64,000 nucleotides of DNA, from the NCBI GenBank assembly GCA_022494885.1, contig JAGVSM010002950.1, positions 97,956-161,955 of the forward strand, in the 5' to 3' direction. This DNA comes from Micrasema longulum. Lineage: Eukaryota > Arthropoda > Insecta > Trichoptera > Brachycentridae. The notes under the pieces were generated by a model that was given only the letters and a program-made list of their open reading frames with translations, was not told where the DNA came from and did not search any database. The position numbers were made by a program, and so were the translations under genes. Shown piece after piece: positions 31,800 through 43,790 of this stretch (positions within the stretch are counted from its first letter, which is position 1; each line of letters starts with the position of its first letter).

Positions 31800-33240
31800 T
31801 TCTAGTTTTTAGTACTTTAAAGGGAAGGGCGGGGCTAGTTGAGCATCGAGGTAAGTTGGGATTTCAAAAACTACGCATTCCACGACAACACGTTTTAAGG
31901 AAAATAGTGGACGAGGACAAAAATACATCGCGCGACCGTTATTTGTCACACGGTTTACAATTGAGGTGCACGGATGCTTTGTTTATTTCAAGACATAAAA
32001 AGTACAAAATATTTTTGTCTTCATTTTTTTTCTCGACTCGTACAAAAACAGTCATCTACGATCACATACCTAAGTGTCGATATTTGACGTATGTATTGTA
32101 CTTTTGATTACGAAAAGCCGTTTGATCCCAGGTCTTACCATTGTTTCCATAAATTAACTTTCGTTGATGGGCAGGCTTGCTCAACTTAACGACAATAAAT
32201 TCTGCATTCATATTTTTGATCTTGTAATAAGTTACGTACCTCAAATTTATGTTTTGTGCATTTAAAAACCAATAATTTTCATTACTGATAGTGTCGAATC
32301 CAATGATCAAAAAAAAAATGTATTGTAAGATTTTGATTTTATATTGTGAAAACAAAGCTTTTTTCTATGTAATATTTGAAATAGAGTTAAGCTGGAGTTT
32401 CATTGAAAATGTTTTTTATTTATTTATTTAATGCACAAAATACACAATTTATCATAGAGCACAAATATATTTTTTTATGTCCCGACTTATAAATATAAAT
32501 CAAAAATACCTATTTACGTATTAAACAATATACAAAATAATAATAGAAAAATACAAATAGTAAAAAAATTATATGTCAATAAATAGAATGCAAAAAAGTT
32601 GTATAATAAAATATGGCAACATGTTATTAATATGATGTAATAACTTATATTTACGTAAAAGTAATTAATTTAAAAAATACTTGATACACTTCCACTTTTT
32701 TATTTTGACCAATTAGCACTTTAACCCTCTAATGGGCATCTTCAAACCTGTACAATGTTACAATGGAATTCCATCAAGAATTGTTAATAAATAATTTAAA
32801 TGTTATTAATAAGTTATAGTAGTTTTATAATTCAATTTGGTAATTAATTGATGATAAAAATTAATACAAAATAATACAATATAGTAATAATAGTAACACA
32901 TCTACATATATGGTAGAATATGTCATTTATTAACATAACAGTTTGCAATATAAATATCACAACTAAACCATTTTTTTCCAATGCTCAACTTGCCCCATAC
33001 CCTTTCTCAACTTACCCTACCCTCGGGGCAGATTTAGCAAGTCGAAAGTATCTTACATTTATGACAATATCTCTGCACCAGAACTTTTTTTTTTTTTTTT
33101 TCTGAAGACCTTTACAGTTGGGTGAATTATTTATGTTGCATTATAGCATTCGAGTTAATCTGATAAATCGCTTAAGTTATGACAGATTATATAAAAGTTG
33201 ATCAACTAGCCCTGCCCCACTCAACTGCAAACTCTGCAGG
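31800..33240. other. Region with GGGGCTAGTTGAGC-like motifs at both ends
   Basis: GGGGCTAGTTGAGCATCGAG near 31,820 faces ATGCTCAACTTGCCCCATAC near 32,980, and CTAGCCCTGCCCCACTCAAC near 33,210. This suggests the inverted ends of a decayed DNA transposon of 1.2-1.4 kb. The 83-codon plus frame (31,856-32,107) and the 97-codon minus frame (32,062-32,355) inside are lysine-rich but I cannot assign a transposase family. AT-rich filler lies at 32,400-32,900. Confidence 0.3.
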
Positions 33241-33689
33241 TACCGTGTTGTCTGGATTGTTCCAACTGTCTCAAATTGGAAACTCTCACATTCGATTGTA
33301 GTTTTAATACCCCCAGGGACCTGATGTTAATCTTGGGACGAGATTTCTCCACTTGAACAATTTGACGGTAACTGTTTCCCACTGATACATTTTATAAATC
33401 ACCAGATGAAACCGTTTGGATTACACAAAATAATCACATTTTCTTTTCTCAGATTAATAAAACAATTTTTGACGTAGTAAAAATTTAACTTTAAACATTT
33501 ATTTCTTTCTTTTTTTTTATATTAGTTTCGCAAACCAAACAAGCCTAAATAAAAAATAAATATTTATTTTGGTTTATTGTATTTATTTTTTATGGACCAG
33601 TGTAAAACGGGTATGGCCTGAAATTAAAAATATTTTACTATTAATATTAATTCCATTTAATTGTAGTATTTTTTTGTAATAAAAGTTTA

Positions 33690-33850
33690 AAAATGTTTGT
33701 ATGTACCCACTTAACAAGTTTTCTTTGTTTGCTGGTTTTGATACTTACCCGTCTCTTTGTCAGGACACGTATTAGATTTACATTCTAATTCCACAAAAAT
33801 ATAAAACTTACGAGCTAAAAGGACACACGCTTAAACCAACGTTGACTTCT
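33690..33850 (-). repeat. D3 fragment, inverted
   Basis: ACTTACCCGTCTCTTTGTCA and ACACACGCTTAAACCAACGT match, inverted, the right half of D3 at 24.37-24.48 kb. Confidence 0.55.
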
Positions 33851-34039
33851 AGTGAAACATAAAAAAAAGGAAAACTTCAAATTGATAATTCTGTGTTATT
33901 TTGTAATAACCATGGAAGATTATAAAAGAACCCAATGTTTACTTATTGTATTAAATACAATCTGTTCATATTTCTATGTAGATATAGTAATTTTTCCTGT
34001 GGTTGAACTTTTACTAATATTACAACATTTTGAGTTTGT

Positions 34040-34630
34040 CTAAATGTGTGTAGACAAAAGACCGGATTTCACCCCTTAGGGATTAGGGTTATTCAGATTT
34101 ACAAATAAAAAAGGGGTGAAGAACATTTAAAATAAAAAAATATGGAAATCTAGGCATTTACTGGGCTTATGAAGTTTGAATTCGAAAATCATTTTTAGGT
34201 TTTGCTTAGTATGTGAAACAATTCAATCAGATGATCTATTCGCAACAAAAAAGGTTTTTAATTTCTATAAAATCAACAGATGGAAGAATCGAAGAAGTAT
34301 TGATATTCAAAGAACCAAGTTGTGGTCTCGTGGTATTATTGTGGACTCACGGACTAAAGGTCCCGGTTCAAATCTCACTCTACTACAACTCGATTTCCAT
34401 TTTTCTAGCTCAAGTTATTTACAAATCAAGGAAATTTTAATATTTTAATAAATAATAAGAGCTCAAGTATTTATCTTTTAAAAAAAACATTTGAAAAATG
34501 TTGAATATTACTCAGTGCGTTGAGTGGATACTCAAACCAACCAATGACAGACAATTAGCCCTGTAAATGCCTAGACTTCCATATTTCCTTCTCTAAAATG
34601 TTCTTCATCCCTGTTGTAATTTGGTAATTT
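34040..34630. repeat. F1 copy split by an S1 SINE
   Basis: F1 sequence runs 34,040-34,312 (ACCGGATTTCACCCC, TTTAGGTTTTGCTTAGTATG, CAACAGATGGAAGAATCGAA) and resumes at about 34,490 (GAATATTACTCAGTGCGTTG, CCAACCAATGACAGACAATT, TTCTTCATCCCTGTTGTAAT). The SINE sits between. The left edge carries an additional GGGGTGAAGAACATTTAAAA block inverted to the right edge. Confidence 0.75.
34313..34489 (+). mobile_element. tRNA-derived SINE, family S1
   Basis: GTTGTGGTCTCGTGGTATTA (A-box side), GGTCCCGGTTCAAATCTCAC (B box), then ACAACTCGATTTCCATTTTT and a tail ending in an A-run at about 34,480. Inserted in an F1 copy. The frames over it are by-products. Confidence 0.75.
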
Positions 34631-35150
34631 TAACAATATTGCAAGTAAATAAAAATATTTTAAGAACTCAAAGTACGTATGTACTGTTTTGGTAAAATCT
34701 TTTATCTTTACATTGTGTACTTAGATTATCCCTGCAAAGAAAATTGCCAATAAAATGACATAATAAATGGTGTTAGTGAAGAAATTTTCTAGAACAAATC
34801 GACAGTAGCAAAAGCCTATTATTATCTTTATTCGTGGATTCTGTTGTAATCTTCTACTACTAATTTGGACCTTTCTGGAACCCAAAACATTTGACCTTTC
34901 CCGATAATTTGCTTGTTCACAATCTCGCAAAGGGATATAGCACAGTACACGGTGATATTGTAAAAAATGTTATTCGGCTTTGATGCTTACACTCTGGAAT
35001 TACTCACAATAATTTATTGAGTTAATTTCATTCAATTCATTTATGTAAAAAACGAAAACTAAAATTCAAGACGTATATATTATAAAAACAAAAAAATACG
35101 TGAAAGAGACTCTTGTCAAAGCAGTTGGAGAATCCTGCTCTGGAAAACCC
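34631..35150. other. Non-coding stretch
   Basis: No gene recognised; may include the 3' tail of the adjacent minus-strand LINE. Confidence 0.4.
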
Positions 35151-35151
35151 C

Positions 35152-35514
35152 TTAGGTAACATGGAGCAGATCAACATCCAGAGTGATGTTTTTCAGCATA
35201 GCGGTAGCCCTTCTAACAGGCATAACTATTGGCAGGGTGGTCCTGTATGGCGGAATATGAAACAATCTATGTGGACGCTTTCTTAGGTTATTCACAGGAA
35301 CGTACAAACCAATGCTCACCTTAATCTCAGGATTATCGACCATACCGCGCAACAATCGATTGAAATGTGTAGTCAAATACACATTCCTTCGAGTCTCGAA
35401 ACTTTTGTAGCCAAGCGTACCCTGGAAAAAGTCAGTCGGATAGAGCCAAGGATAATTGCCCTTTAAAATTTGTCTCAGTCTGATATATATTTGAATAATT
35501 ATAATTTTACTCAA
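35152..35514 (-). pseudogene. LINE RT C-terminal fragment
   Basis: The 120-codon frame reads LGYKSFETRRNVYLTTHFNR, then LLRGMVDNPEI, IGLYVPV and RPHRLFHIPPYRT, VRRATAMLKN, DVDLLHV and stops. This is the tail of jockey-like LINE proteins ('L-x-S-L-E-x-R-R ... L-I-x-N ... L-F-x-x-P-x-x-R-T-x-Y ... D-I-F'), the same part found in another family at 5.2-5.4 kb. The RT catalytic core is absent: 5' truncation or erosion. The first 10 or so residues after the ATG are AT-rich and probably not LINE. Confidence 0.8.
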
Positions 35515-35939
35515 ATATTATGTAGTAACTTCAATTGGATTTTCCCGAAAAATTTGCAAAAACAGTGGTTCAAATAAATACATTTTCCCATACCATTTAC
35601 AAAATAAAAAGGCAGATATCTATATGTTTTAAGTTTTTTATACGTTTTTATTTCTTTATTTTTCCGAAAATTACTTCTTCCGTAAAATATAAAAATATTA
35701 TAAACAAACAGTTACGCATTATAAAAAATACTGTTTGAAATTACAGTCAGTAAGCGTTATTTGGGAAAAAAATCCTACAAAGACCTTTTTGAAAAATTAT
35801 TTTATGTGATATAATTATATACATTATTTATAAAAAACTTATAAAAAAAATTAAATAAAGAGATACACAATTAATTGCAAGCAGTTGATAAGCAAAAAAT
35901 AAAAACAGTTTGTATCAAAGTACAATATGTTATACATAT

Positions 35940-36080
35940 CTTCTTCTTCTTCTTATGGTTCCTCTCCCCGATGGAGGTTGGAAATCATCATTGCGATTCT
36001 TACTTTATTGGCAGCTGCCCTGAAAAAGGACTGAGTGCTGCAATGGAACCAGTCGCGCAAGTTCTTAAGCCAAGAGTTAT
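35940..36080 (-). pseudogene. RTE-like LINE C-terminus with GAA tail
   Basis: The minus strand encodes WLKNLRDWFHCSTQSFFRAA, then ANKVRIAMMISNLHRGEEP and a stop at 35,953-35,955, followed by a (GAA)n microsatellite (CTT repeats at 35,940-35,952). The ending with a trinucleotide tail is characteristic of RTE-type LINEs. Only about 40 codons survive. Confidence 0.8.
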
Positions 36081-37205
36081 ATTTATAAATTATTTTAATT
36101 TTGATTTACAGAAAGAAAACAAGTTTCAGTTATGTTTTTACACAGAAATTTAAAACATAAACATAAAAGAAAAAAAAGAAAAGCAAATAGAAACAAGAAA
36201 AAAAGAACAGATCTACTAATACTTGTGACTCAAAAATACATACACAGAAAGAAAAGAATAACAGAATTAGAGTATATGTACACTTACTACGCATGATTTA
36301 AAAACTCCCACAAAAACAAAATATATATGCAGCACAATAATTATTTTTTAAAAATGTCTTATCCGAGAACACGTGACCGCAACTTCATTCCCAAAAACAG
36401 AAATAAACGCTGAGCTTCTAGTATAGTGCATGTAGAAACATAAACTACAAGAATACTGACGTATAAAAATGGTTCCTACCTTCGTCCTACATATTACTTT
36501 GAGTAAAAAAAGTAAAAAAAATATTTCAAGTTATAGTAAACGTTTCCATTACATTTTGTGAACTGTATTTTAAGCTAAAACTTTGCCATAAATATGGAAT
36601 TAGAAAAAAAAAGAAATGATGATTGAGGAGAAATTAAAACATTTTTTTTTTTAATATTCACGATGAATGTTAATAATCGTCTGTTTTGTTATAACATACA
36701 CATTTAAATTCACTTATTAAAATATAATGATACAGATATTTATTTATATATATATTTATAATATATCACTTCTCAAACTGATATTTAACTAACAAAATAA
36801 ATAATATGCACTAATAAGGTTATCTGAAGCATTCCGAAATAACAGAAGAAAAAAAAAGTTACAATTTGTTAGAACTTTGTTTTAAATTCAAAACTTGACG
36901 AATTCAAAATGAAGTTAATTTGAGAACGCGGTTTTACACTTTAATTTTTGTGTTAATTATTGATTCACTTGAAGGGAGAGGGGGGGCATGGAAACAAATA
37001 CACAGCTTACCAAAAATTAGATGTACATATTTGCAACTTTATCAAACGTCAAGAATCAATTAAACTATTTTTTTTAAAAATAATCAAGTATCTATTTATT
37101 CCTTATTTTTTTATTTCAAATCGCATTTTTATATTAGAAAATTATGTTCACCTTTTGTTTATTATGTAAAAGTTTTTTAGTCGTTAAAAAATGAATATCA
37201 TATTT
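36081..37205. other. AT-rich non-coding stretch
   Basis: A-rich between 36,140 and 36,330; no gene or repeat recognised. Confidence 0.5.
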
Positions 37206-37209
37206 TATT

Positions 37210-37485
37210 ACAATATTTGAGTTTGTCCAAATGTTCGTAGACAAAATACTGGATTTCACCCCCTCGGGAGTCATAAAGAATAACAAATTACAACAGGGAT
37301 GGAGAAAACCTTAAATAAGGGAATATTGTGGTTACAGTGGCCAGTGGCCACTAGGTTATAGGGTTATAGTGGCCACTTAAACCAGCCAATGACAGGTCAT
37401 AAGTCCTGTAAATGCTTAGACTTCCATTTTCCCTTACTTAAGGTATTCTCTATCCCTTATGTAATTTGTTAATCATATTTAATTG
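37210..37485. repeat. F1 family fold-back copy
   Basis: Arms at about 37,285-37,325 (ACAACAGGGATGGAGAAAAC, AAATAAGGGAATA) and about 37,430-37,470 are inverted copies. The centre has several tandem GTGGCCA blocks (37,339-37,378) before the ACCAGCCAATGACAGGTCAT core, a local expansion not seen in other copies. Confidence 0.75.
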
Positions 37486-37659
37486 ATTGAACTATGATTT
37501 TTATCGAAATTCAGGCACTGAATTGGTACTCCAATAGGAGCATACTGTAATGATTTTTGTTACATAATATAAGATAAATATTTTATTCTTACACTTCAGG
37601 TACTCCTCCAGGAACTATACATTATTGCTGTGTAAAACCACCTTTAAAATCAATATTCA

Positions 37660-37800
37660 ACTTCAAAAAATCGAACCTTGGACCTCAAGCATGGTAGTCA
37701 AACGCCCCGACTGATGGACTTATATCTACTCGACTTTCTTTATGAGGATTTTTACCATAGAGTTAACATCGAGTCAAAAGCATTCATCCAGAATTCAGGT
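37660..37800 (-). mobile_element. SINE, family S2
   Basis: TCGAACCTTGGACCTCAAGC (B-box side) with TTGCCATG-like A side, and the GGATTTTTACCATAGAG-AACATCGAGTC block shared with 11.97 kb. Degraded. Confidence 0.5.
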
Positions 37801-37804
37801 TCAA

Positions 37805-38015
37805 TGTTTTATTATTTTTTTTTTAAAGGAAAAATAAATATTTGCGTTCTTATGATTAACGCAAATATTTCATTTTGAGGGCCATTTTTAACAAGTTGTA
37901 AATAATTCACTATTAGAAAATGGGAATCAAGTTAGGGTAAAGTGGGATTCAAATCTCGGACCTTTGATCCGTGAGTCAAATACACTAGCCACGGGACCAC
38001 AACCCGATTTTACCC
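37805..38015 (-). mobile_element. tRNA-derived SINE, family S1
   Basis: Minus-strand head CGGGTTGTGGTCCCGTGGCT and B box GGTCCGAGATTTGAATCCCA, body with GAGTTA-type TTACAACTTG and GGCCCTCAAAATGAAATATT, and an A-run tail (plus-strand poly-T at 37,815-37,825). The best-preserved S1 copy here. Confidence 0.85.
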
Positions 38016-38299
38016 TTAAAACTTAACTCTTTATCTACCCGGACTCGCAAACAGTAATATTTCTGAAAATAACAATACTGTCGATCGGACGTCCATATTG
38101 AGAGCTGAACTCCCTTTGCGCCTCGCAATTCAACCTTTTGACTGCGGGTTACGTCATACGTTGCCGGATATTCATTAAGTTCCTTGTTAGAGAAAGGCTA
38201 TTTAACCATTTCACACACAGTCACAAACAAATTTGCATGCATTTTACACCTTGAGGCACGGAAAATATTAAAACATTAAAAATATTAAAAATATTGATA
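38016..38299. other. Non-coding stretch
   Basis: A moderately GC-rich patch at 38,060-38,180 has no copy elsewhere in the window; no gene recognised. Confidence 0.4.
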
Positions 38300-38645
38300 T
38301 TAACACGGCTTATTTCCTGTCTTTGAATGGTTTAAGTGGACACATCTAACAATCTAAAAATATTATAAAAAATAATTTTAGTCGTTGTCTTGTTAGTTAA
38401 ATAATTCATTCAGATGAATCTCACTTGCATTAATAATACAAGTTTCAGCCCTTTAATTTCCCAAAAATCTGCTGCTGGAAGAATTGAAGGAATGCAGATA
38501 TTCAAAGAAGGCAAAGTGAATGTTGCAGAGTATGTAAAGTGGCCACTTAAACCAGTCAAACACAGTTCATTTGCCCTGACATTAACATAGACTTCTAAAT
38601 TTCTATTTAAAAAATGTTTTCTATTAATCAAGCAACAAATTTTAA
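38300..38645. repeat. F1 copy, mixed orientation
   Basis: A short plus-oriented core (CGGCTTATTTCCTGTCTTTG, 38,310-38,345) is followed by a longer minus-oriented copy with GATGAATCTCACTTGCATTA, AGTGGCCACTTAAACCAGTC and the terminal AATGTTTTCTATTA-like end. Quite diverged. Confidence 0.65.
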
Positions 38646-39429
38646 ACTTGACGACTTTCTAAAAAGACTTTCTAAATGTTTCTATATTTTTACGATACTG
38701 TTTTTACATTTTTTGACTGGAGAGTTTATTATAAAAATAGTACATGTCAACATTCTAAAACAGTTTTTTTTCTGTAAATCATGGTATTGAATATTTTTTT
38801 ACAGATCGTTTAATAGACATTCTCAATCTGAATCAATATATAGTTTTTATTTTATAGCAAAACTTGCAGCTATAAAATAAAATTAGAATGTAAAAAAATA
38901 TACATTGTATCCAATAAAATAGTCATAACCCGTAAGAGCAGAATTTCCAGGAGAGCAAAAAAACTGAATTGACGCGTTAGCGTTTTCTTAAACCCGCGTA
39001 CTTTTAAAATTTTGTTTATGACCCTTTAAAGCAACGCCGATGTGTCATATATTAAGTTTTTTCTAAAAATATTCAAAAACATTTTTGTAAAGGAAATCTC
39101 GACTATTATGAAGAAAATGGCTCAAGTAAGACGCTGTTTGAGACTGTCGGTGATCAAATAAGTGTAATGTAAGTAAATCATACAGCCATCAATCGGGAAA
39201 ATTTATCGTTAATGATGCCTGTGGAAAGAATGATTGGTCTGTTAAACAGCCCATCGAGAAAGGTAGAGCTTTTTCATGCTGGGATTATCAGTTTTAGACT
39301 CTTTTTTTCTATTTTTGTATCATAATGTGTATTAGTGACTTGTTCGTCTTTGTTTACTTTTTATTTCAAGGACTATATGTTCGCCCTTAATAATTTGTTG
39401 TGTTTTTAAAATTTGTTTTATTTTTTGTT
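38646..39429. other. AT-rich non-coding stretch
   Basis: No gene or repeat recognised. Confidence 0.5.
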
Positions 39430-39790
39430 ACCTAATAATATTATTTTATTTATGTATACGAATTTTTTCACACAAATACATACATATTACAAAATAATAC
39501 AATAATTACGAATCCCAAACTCTATGAGACCAAGGACCCTGTGTTGAGTTGGGATACAACATAATTAAAAGTGGAAGCACGTTCATAATTAAATAATGTC
39601 AAAAATAAAAATTAAATATGATAATATAAACATACATATATTTCAAAGGGCATCTGAACAATACGCTTAATAGTATATAAATGTATGCAATATCTCGCAG
39701 CAGTCATCTGATATTAGCCTTTCCAGATCCAAGCCACAGATTCTATAGCTAATACAATTATATCTGTAATGGACAGTAGTGAAGTACTAT
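39430..39790 (-). mobile_element. Retroelement 3' UTR-like tail, family T
   Basis: CTCTATGAGACCAAGGACCC, GTGTTGAGTTGGGATACAAC and TGCAATATCTCGCAGCAGTC match the tails at 9.5 and 17.7 kb. No coding part seen. Confidence 0.5.
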
Positions 39791-42079
39791 GCATCAAAAA
39801 AAAAAATTGAAAAGCCAGAACTATGTAATTATAAAAAAAAATCTGCATGTATGCTTAGTTAAAAATCACGTTTTTTTTCATTATGCGGTATTTTGGATGA
39901 AATATTAAGCAAATAATGCCTAAAATAACCGAATAAATAAATGTATTTTACTGCGGATTTAATGCATTAACATACTCACATTTAACTTTCATTGCTGTTT
40001 TGAAAGACCATATATAAAACGGTTAGCATTTTGAAATCATAATTCATTTAATTGTCGAAACATTATAATGTTATCGCAGTCACGATGAACAATAAAAACA
40101 ACGACAGCAAAATGATTTATTTTCGACTCAAAGGGTTAATATGAAACATTATTTAAATGTTTGATACAGTCAAAATTTGCATGTCTGAATGAAGGGGTTA
40201 ATTTAAAATTCCCATTGTGCGTACTATTTGTATGTTGACTGCGTATTGTTTAGACTACCAGAAAGTGTAAACGGATACCGAAATATGTATGCAAATTTAA
40301 TATGATTTCGCTTCTGAATATTTGAATATTTTATCGATTTCAGAAAGGTGAGTTGCCACATGTCAATTCAAAGGCAAAAAAAATAGAAACTTGTTAATAC
40401 ATTTTCAAGTTTTCATGGCAATTTTTAGTTATTTTGATTTCTTACTATATTTATTTTAAATATCATTTTAAAACAATTAAATGATGTTACAACGGGCTCC
40501 TATGAAAATTCTAACTTATGGTTAAGAGATAATATGAAGAGTATAAAATAAAAAGGATGGATGTAAATTTTTGTGTTTTAAAATAATAATGACGTCTGAC
40601 AGCAATTCACGTGATCTACATTTCAATTTTATTTAATGCAAGATAAAGGCTGTAATTATCAAGATAATTAAAATGCGATAAAAATCCACACAGGAAATAA
40701 AGAGCAGAAGTCAGGTTAATGGAAATTAATACTGGAAATAAAGTGATAATTTGATATTTTTTAAAACTTTTTCAGATTACAAAAAACAGTATCAACAACA
40801 AAAAGGTCATCAACAACAACACAAATTTCTTTTAAGTTTTAAATTTTAAAATTTCTTTTAATTAATCAATATATTTCATAAAAGGTACATGTTTTTTTTA
40901 TTCCGCACAAATATACTTTTATACATCTAGTAATGTTATAACTGTAACTCTCCAAAATAAGAGACTCACTCCTGTGCTTGGAGAGTAACTTACACTATTA
41001 TAGTTATTTATTTATTAGAATATATATAATACATATATAAATCAAATACATGTAAGTATTTTTTACTATTTAAGAATCGCAGCGAAATTCAGGCGAACGC
41101 AAAAGCATCCTGTGCATATTTTATTACCATATCATAAAAAACCAACAAAGAAATAGTTTTCTATGTCACGCTCATAAGCGCGTCTGAGCGCGAGAGAGAC
41201 AGATATTATTTTCATAATGCGTATGCCGTGCGACGTCAAACCATGGGCTTATTCACAAATACTACACAATGCGTTTGCGTAAGTATTGCGAACGCACCAG
41301 CTTTAAAAAACTCACCAGTATATTTCTCTATTATATACTTTCATTATAAATTTTCTGTTAAAACTAACATTAATTTGTGCGGTAATTACTACTACTTGGT
41401 AATTTTCAAATCAGCATTTTTAAATGAATCACTAAGAGCACATTTGTGTCTTTTTCCACGAATGCTTTAAATAAACAAGTCATGATAAATGTGATCATAT
41501 TTTGATTATTTGAATGCATAACTAGTATTTTTTGTGGTATTTACGAAAGGAAATATAAAGATATAGTAAAGCCCAAAATTCTGGTTTTGAAGGTAAGTAT
41601 GTAGGTGTAATAATTACCCGTGGAATTATTCTTACGTTTTGATGAAAACCTTTGGGAATTTACACGGTTTATGAATCCGAAAACGTTTTGGAACATCATT
41701 GTAATGCCGTGCATGTTCAGAAAGCCTTTCTTGTATTCAGAGGCACTGTTATTTTGCTGAACGAACTCAGTTGGTATTTGAAACTTCTTAAACCAAGTTT
41801 GTTAGGAAAGCAGAAGTTTGTAGGTTACTTCTTTAGGAAGAATTACCCTTAGAAGTCAACATTCAGGTATTTACCCTTTGCGTAACATCGGGGAAATGCA
41901 TTTATAATAATACAGGCAAACTTTGAACAATTGACAGTTCAATTATTGTTGAAAACATGAATACGTACCTCTACATTTGTAAAAAAAATATTACTGGATT
42001 TACAAAATACATTCTTAAATAATAAATGGTATAAATTAATATTGTATAGTCAATAAAATAGTAGGTAGTAATGTTATTG
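39791..42079. other. AT-rich non-coding stretch
   Basis: About 41,150-41,290 is slightly richer in CpG (AAGCGCGTCTGAGCGCGAGA), a motif that could mark an old MITE. The 80-codon (41,228-41,470) and 66-codon (41,652-41,852) frames have no recognised family. No clear gene. Confidence 0.45.
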
Positions 42080-42247
42080 TTTATTTTTGCATAAAAATGT
42101 CTGCCTTAAAACAGGTTGTACCTAGTTAGGCAGACTGGACATGATCCAGAAAAATCTATTACCTAAGTGTATATATAGTAGACACAGTAATTGTTATTTT
42201 GTTAAAAAACTATGATTATTATTATCATTATTGTTAAAACGAAAAAT

Positions 42248-42462
42248 AAATAAAGGATTCAGCTCTTTACTTCACAAACATCAACAGGTGAAAGAACTGA
42301 AGGAATATAGATGCTCAAATATGAGCAGAATAGTTAATGGTACACAGTGTGTAAATTGACCACATAAACCAGCCAATGACAGGTCATAAGCCCTGTAGAT
42401 GCCTAGACTTCCATATTACCTTCTCTATAATGTGCTTTATCTCAGTTGTAATATGTCAAAAT
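42248..42462 (-). repeat. F1 family fragment
   Basis: GATTCAGCTCTTTACTTCAC, ATGAGCAGAATAGTTAATGG, ACCAGCCAATGACAGGTCAT and ATCTCAGTTGTAATATGTCA. Copied exactly at 59,393-59,607. Confidence 0.8.
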
Positions 42463-42550
42463 GTTATATGTTTGGTAATTACTGACTACTTTCCTGGGTG
42501 GAACTGATTGCAGAGTTTGAAGTATTGATGGTGGCTATTTGGAGGCTAAT

Positions 42551-42677
42551 ACCCGTATGCAGAGACAAATCTTAAGGTGAGGAAAGTACATTCTATTGTC
42601 TTCACTTTCGGGTTGTTCTTTGCATTTGAGATGAGAATGTACTTTCCTCACCTTAAGTTTTGTCTCTGCATACGGGC
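42551..42677. mobile_element. Fold-back MITE with 44-bp arms
   Basis: Left arm 42,551-42,594 (CCCGTATGCAGAGACAAATC, TTAAGGTGAGGAAAGTACAT) is inverted at 42,634-42,677 with about two mismatches; the loop is 39 bases. Second copy at 59,696-59,822. Confidence 0.9.
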
Positions 42678-42958
42678 ATAACACATGTTCTTATTTGAAT
42701 TGTAATCAAATATTTCTTAAATTATTGAATGTTAAAGATTCTCGTTACTTTTTGCTGTTTTTTACTAATATTTTCTCCAGGTATTTTTCATATGCTTATT
42801 ATTTCATAAATTTAAACGTATTTTTACTTTGTTTAGAATTTGACTTTTAATGCATTTTTAACTTTGTTTTTTATTATGTTTTCACTAAGTTTACTACCTT
42901 CAGTTATTTTTTCTAAATGTTATTTTTTTTATATTCAGACTGTCTAAGAACGGGCAAC

Positions 42959-42986
42959 TGACTGTCTAACTCTTGTTAGACAGTCA
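42959..42986. other. Perfect 12-bp hairpin
   Basis: TGACTGTCTAAC, a TCTT loop, then GTTAGACAGTCA. A further partial GACTGTCTAAG lies 20 bases upstream. Also present at 60,104-60,131. Confidence 0.8.
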
Positions 42987-43159
42987 AAGCAACTTTGTAT
43001 AAATGTATGTTTTTATATACTATATATAATATGATAATAAATAAATAAAAAATAAATAAAATTTTCGTTATTGTGTTACGTTAGAATATGACGTTCTAGT
43101 ATACCCCAGAGAAATAAAACATAAATTATTCAAACATAATGGTAAAACATTTTCGAGAA

Positions 43160-43645
43160 AGATATATGGAAATCCAGGTATTAACAGGACTTATGGCCTG
43201 TCATTGGCTAGTTTAAGTGGCTTATTTACGGACTGTGTAACATTGACTATTCTGCCTATGTTTAAGCATCAACATGTCTTCAACTCTTCCAACTGTTGGC
43301 TTTTGTGGAGACTTAAAGGTTTTCTGATGTGGGAAGCTGAATTATTTCACCAACTAGGCAACATCTCAAAATACATTAAAAAAAATGTGCTTATTTTCAT
43401 ACCAGGTTGTTTAATCAACAAAAATTTCAGTACGTCTTAGAAAGAGTTGAAAAAATACAAATAAAATCCAATAAATCAATAAATTAGCCAATGACAGGTC
43501 ATAAGCCCTAAAAATGCCTAGACTACCTTATTTCCCACTCAAAAAAAAAAATCTTCTATGCCGCAATGAATTTCAATCCAATTTATTCCCAAATAAGTTA
43601 AATTCAGTCTTCTCTACAAACATTTGGAAAAACTCATAACCTATT
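43160..43645. repeat. F1 copies in opposite orientations
   Basis: A plus copy at 43,160-43,375 (GGCCTGTCATTGGCTAGTTT, ATTATTTCACCAACTAGGCA) is followed by a minus fragment at 43,478-43,645 (GCCAATGACAGGTCATAAGC, CTACAAACATTTGG). The 78-codon frame across the first is a by-product of the repeat. Confidence 0.75.
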
Positions 43646-43752
43646 TTACACAACGTGGTTTTAGAACCGGGCAAAAATGCACAAATCATGATTGATATTT
43701 TATCGACATCTACTTAATGACGTCATAATTCACAATTATTTAGATTAACGTT

Positions 43753-43790
43753 TATAAAAACTTTTTTAATTTTATCAAAAAGTTTTTATA
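43753..43790. other. 14-bp AT-rich hairpin
   Basis: TATAAAAACTTTTT and AAAAAGTTTTTATA form a perfect stem with a 10-base spacer. TGACGTCA sites flank it at about 43,720 and 43,815, as in D5-type elements. Also at 60,898-60,935. Confidence 0.65.

Noticed and set aside
31840..31860. A perfect-looking splice donor (GAG/GTAAGT) near 31,849
   Set aside because: No recognisable exon precedes it, and the sequence fits the end of a decayed transposon; a single donor motif is expected by chance.
34176..34448. 90- and 75-codon plus frames
   Set aside because: They cross the junction between an F1 repeat and an S1 SINE and therefore cannot be an old gene.
35152..35514. 120-codon frame as a viral or host gene
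   Set aside because: At first it looked like an unknown conserved protein, but the LFHIPPYRT and S-x-E-T-R-R blocks place it at the C-terminus of jockey-like LINE proteins.
43204..43440. 78-codon frame, also at 60,349-60,585, as a duplicated gene
   Set aside because: It lies wholly in an F1 repeat copy, and its repetition only reflects the large duplication.
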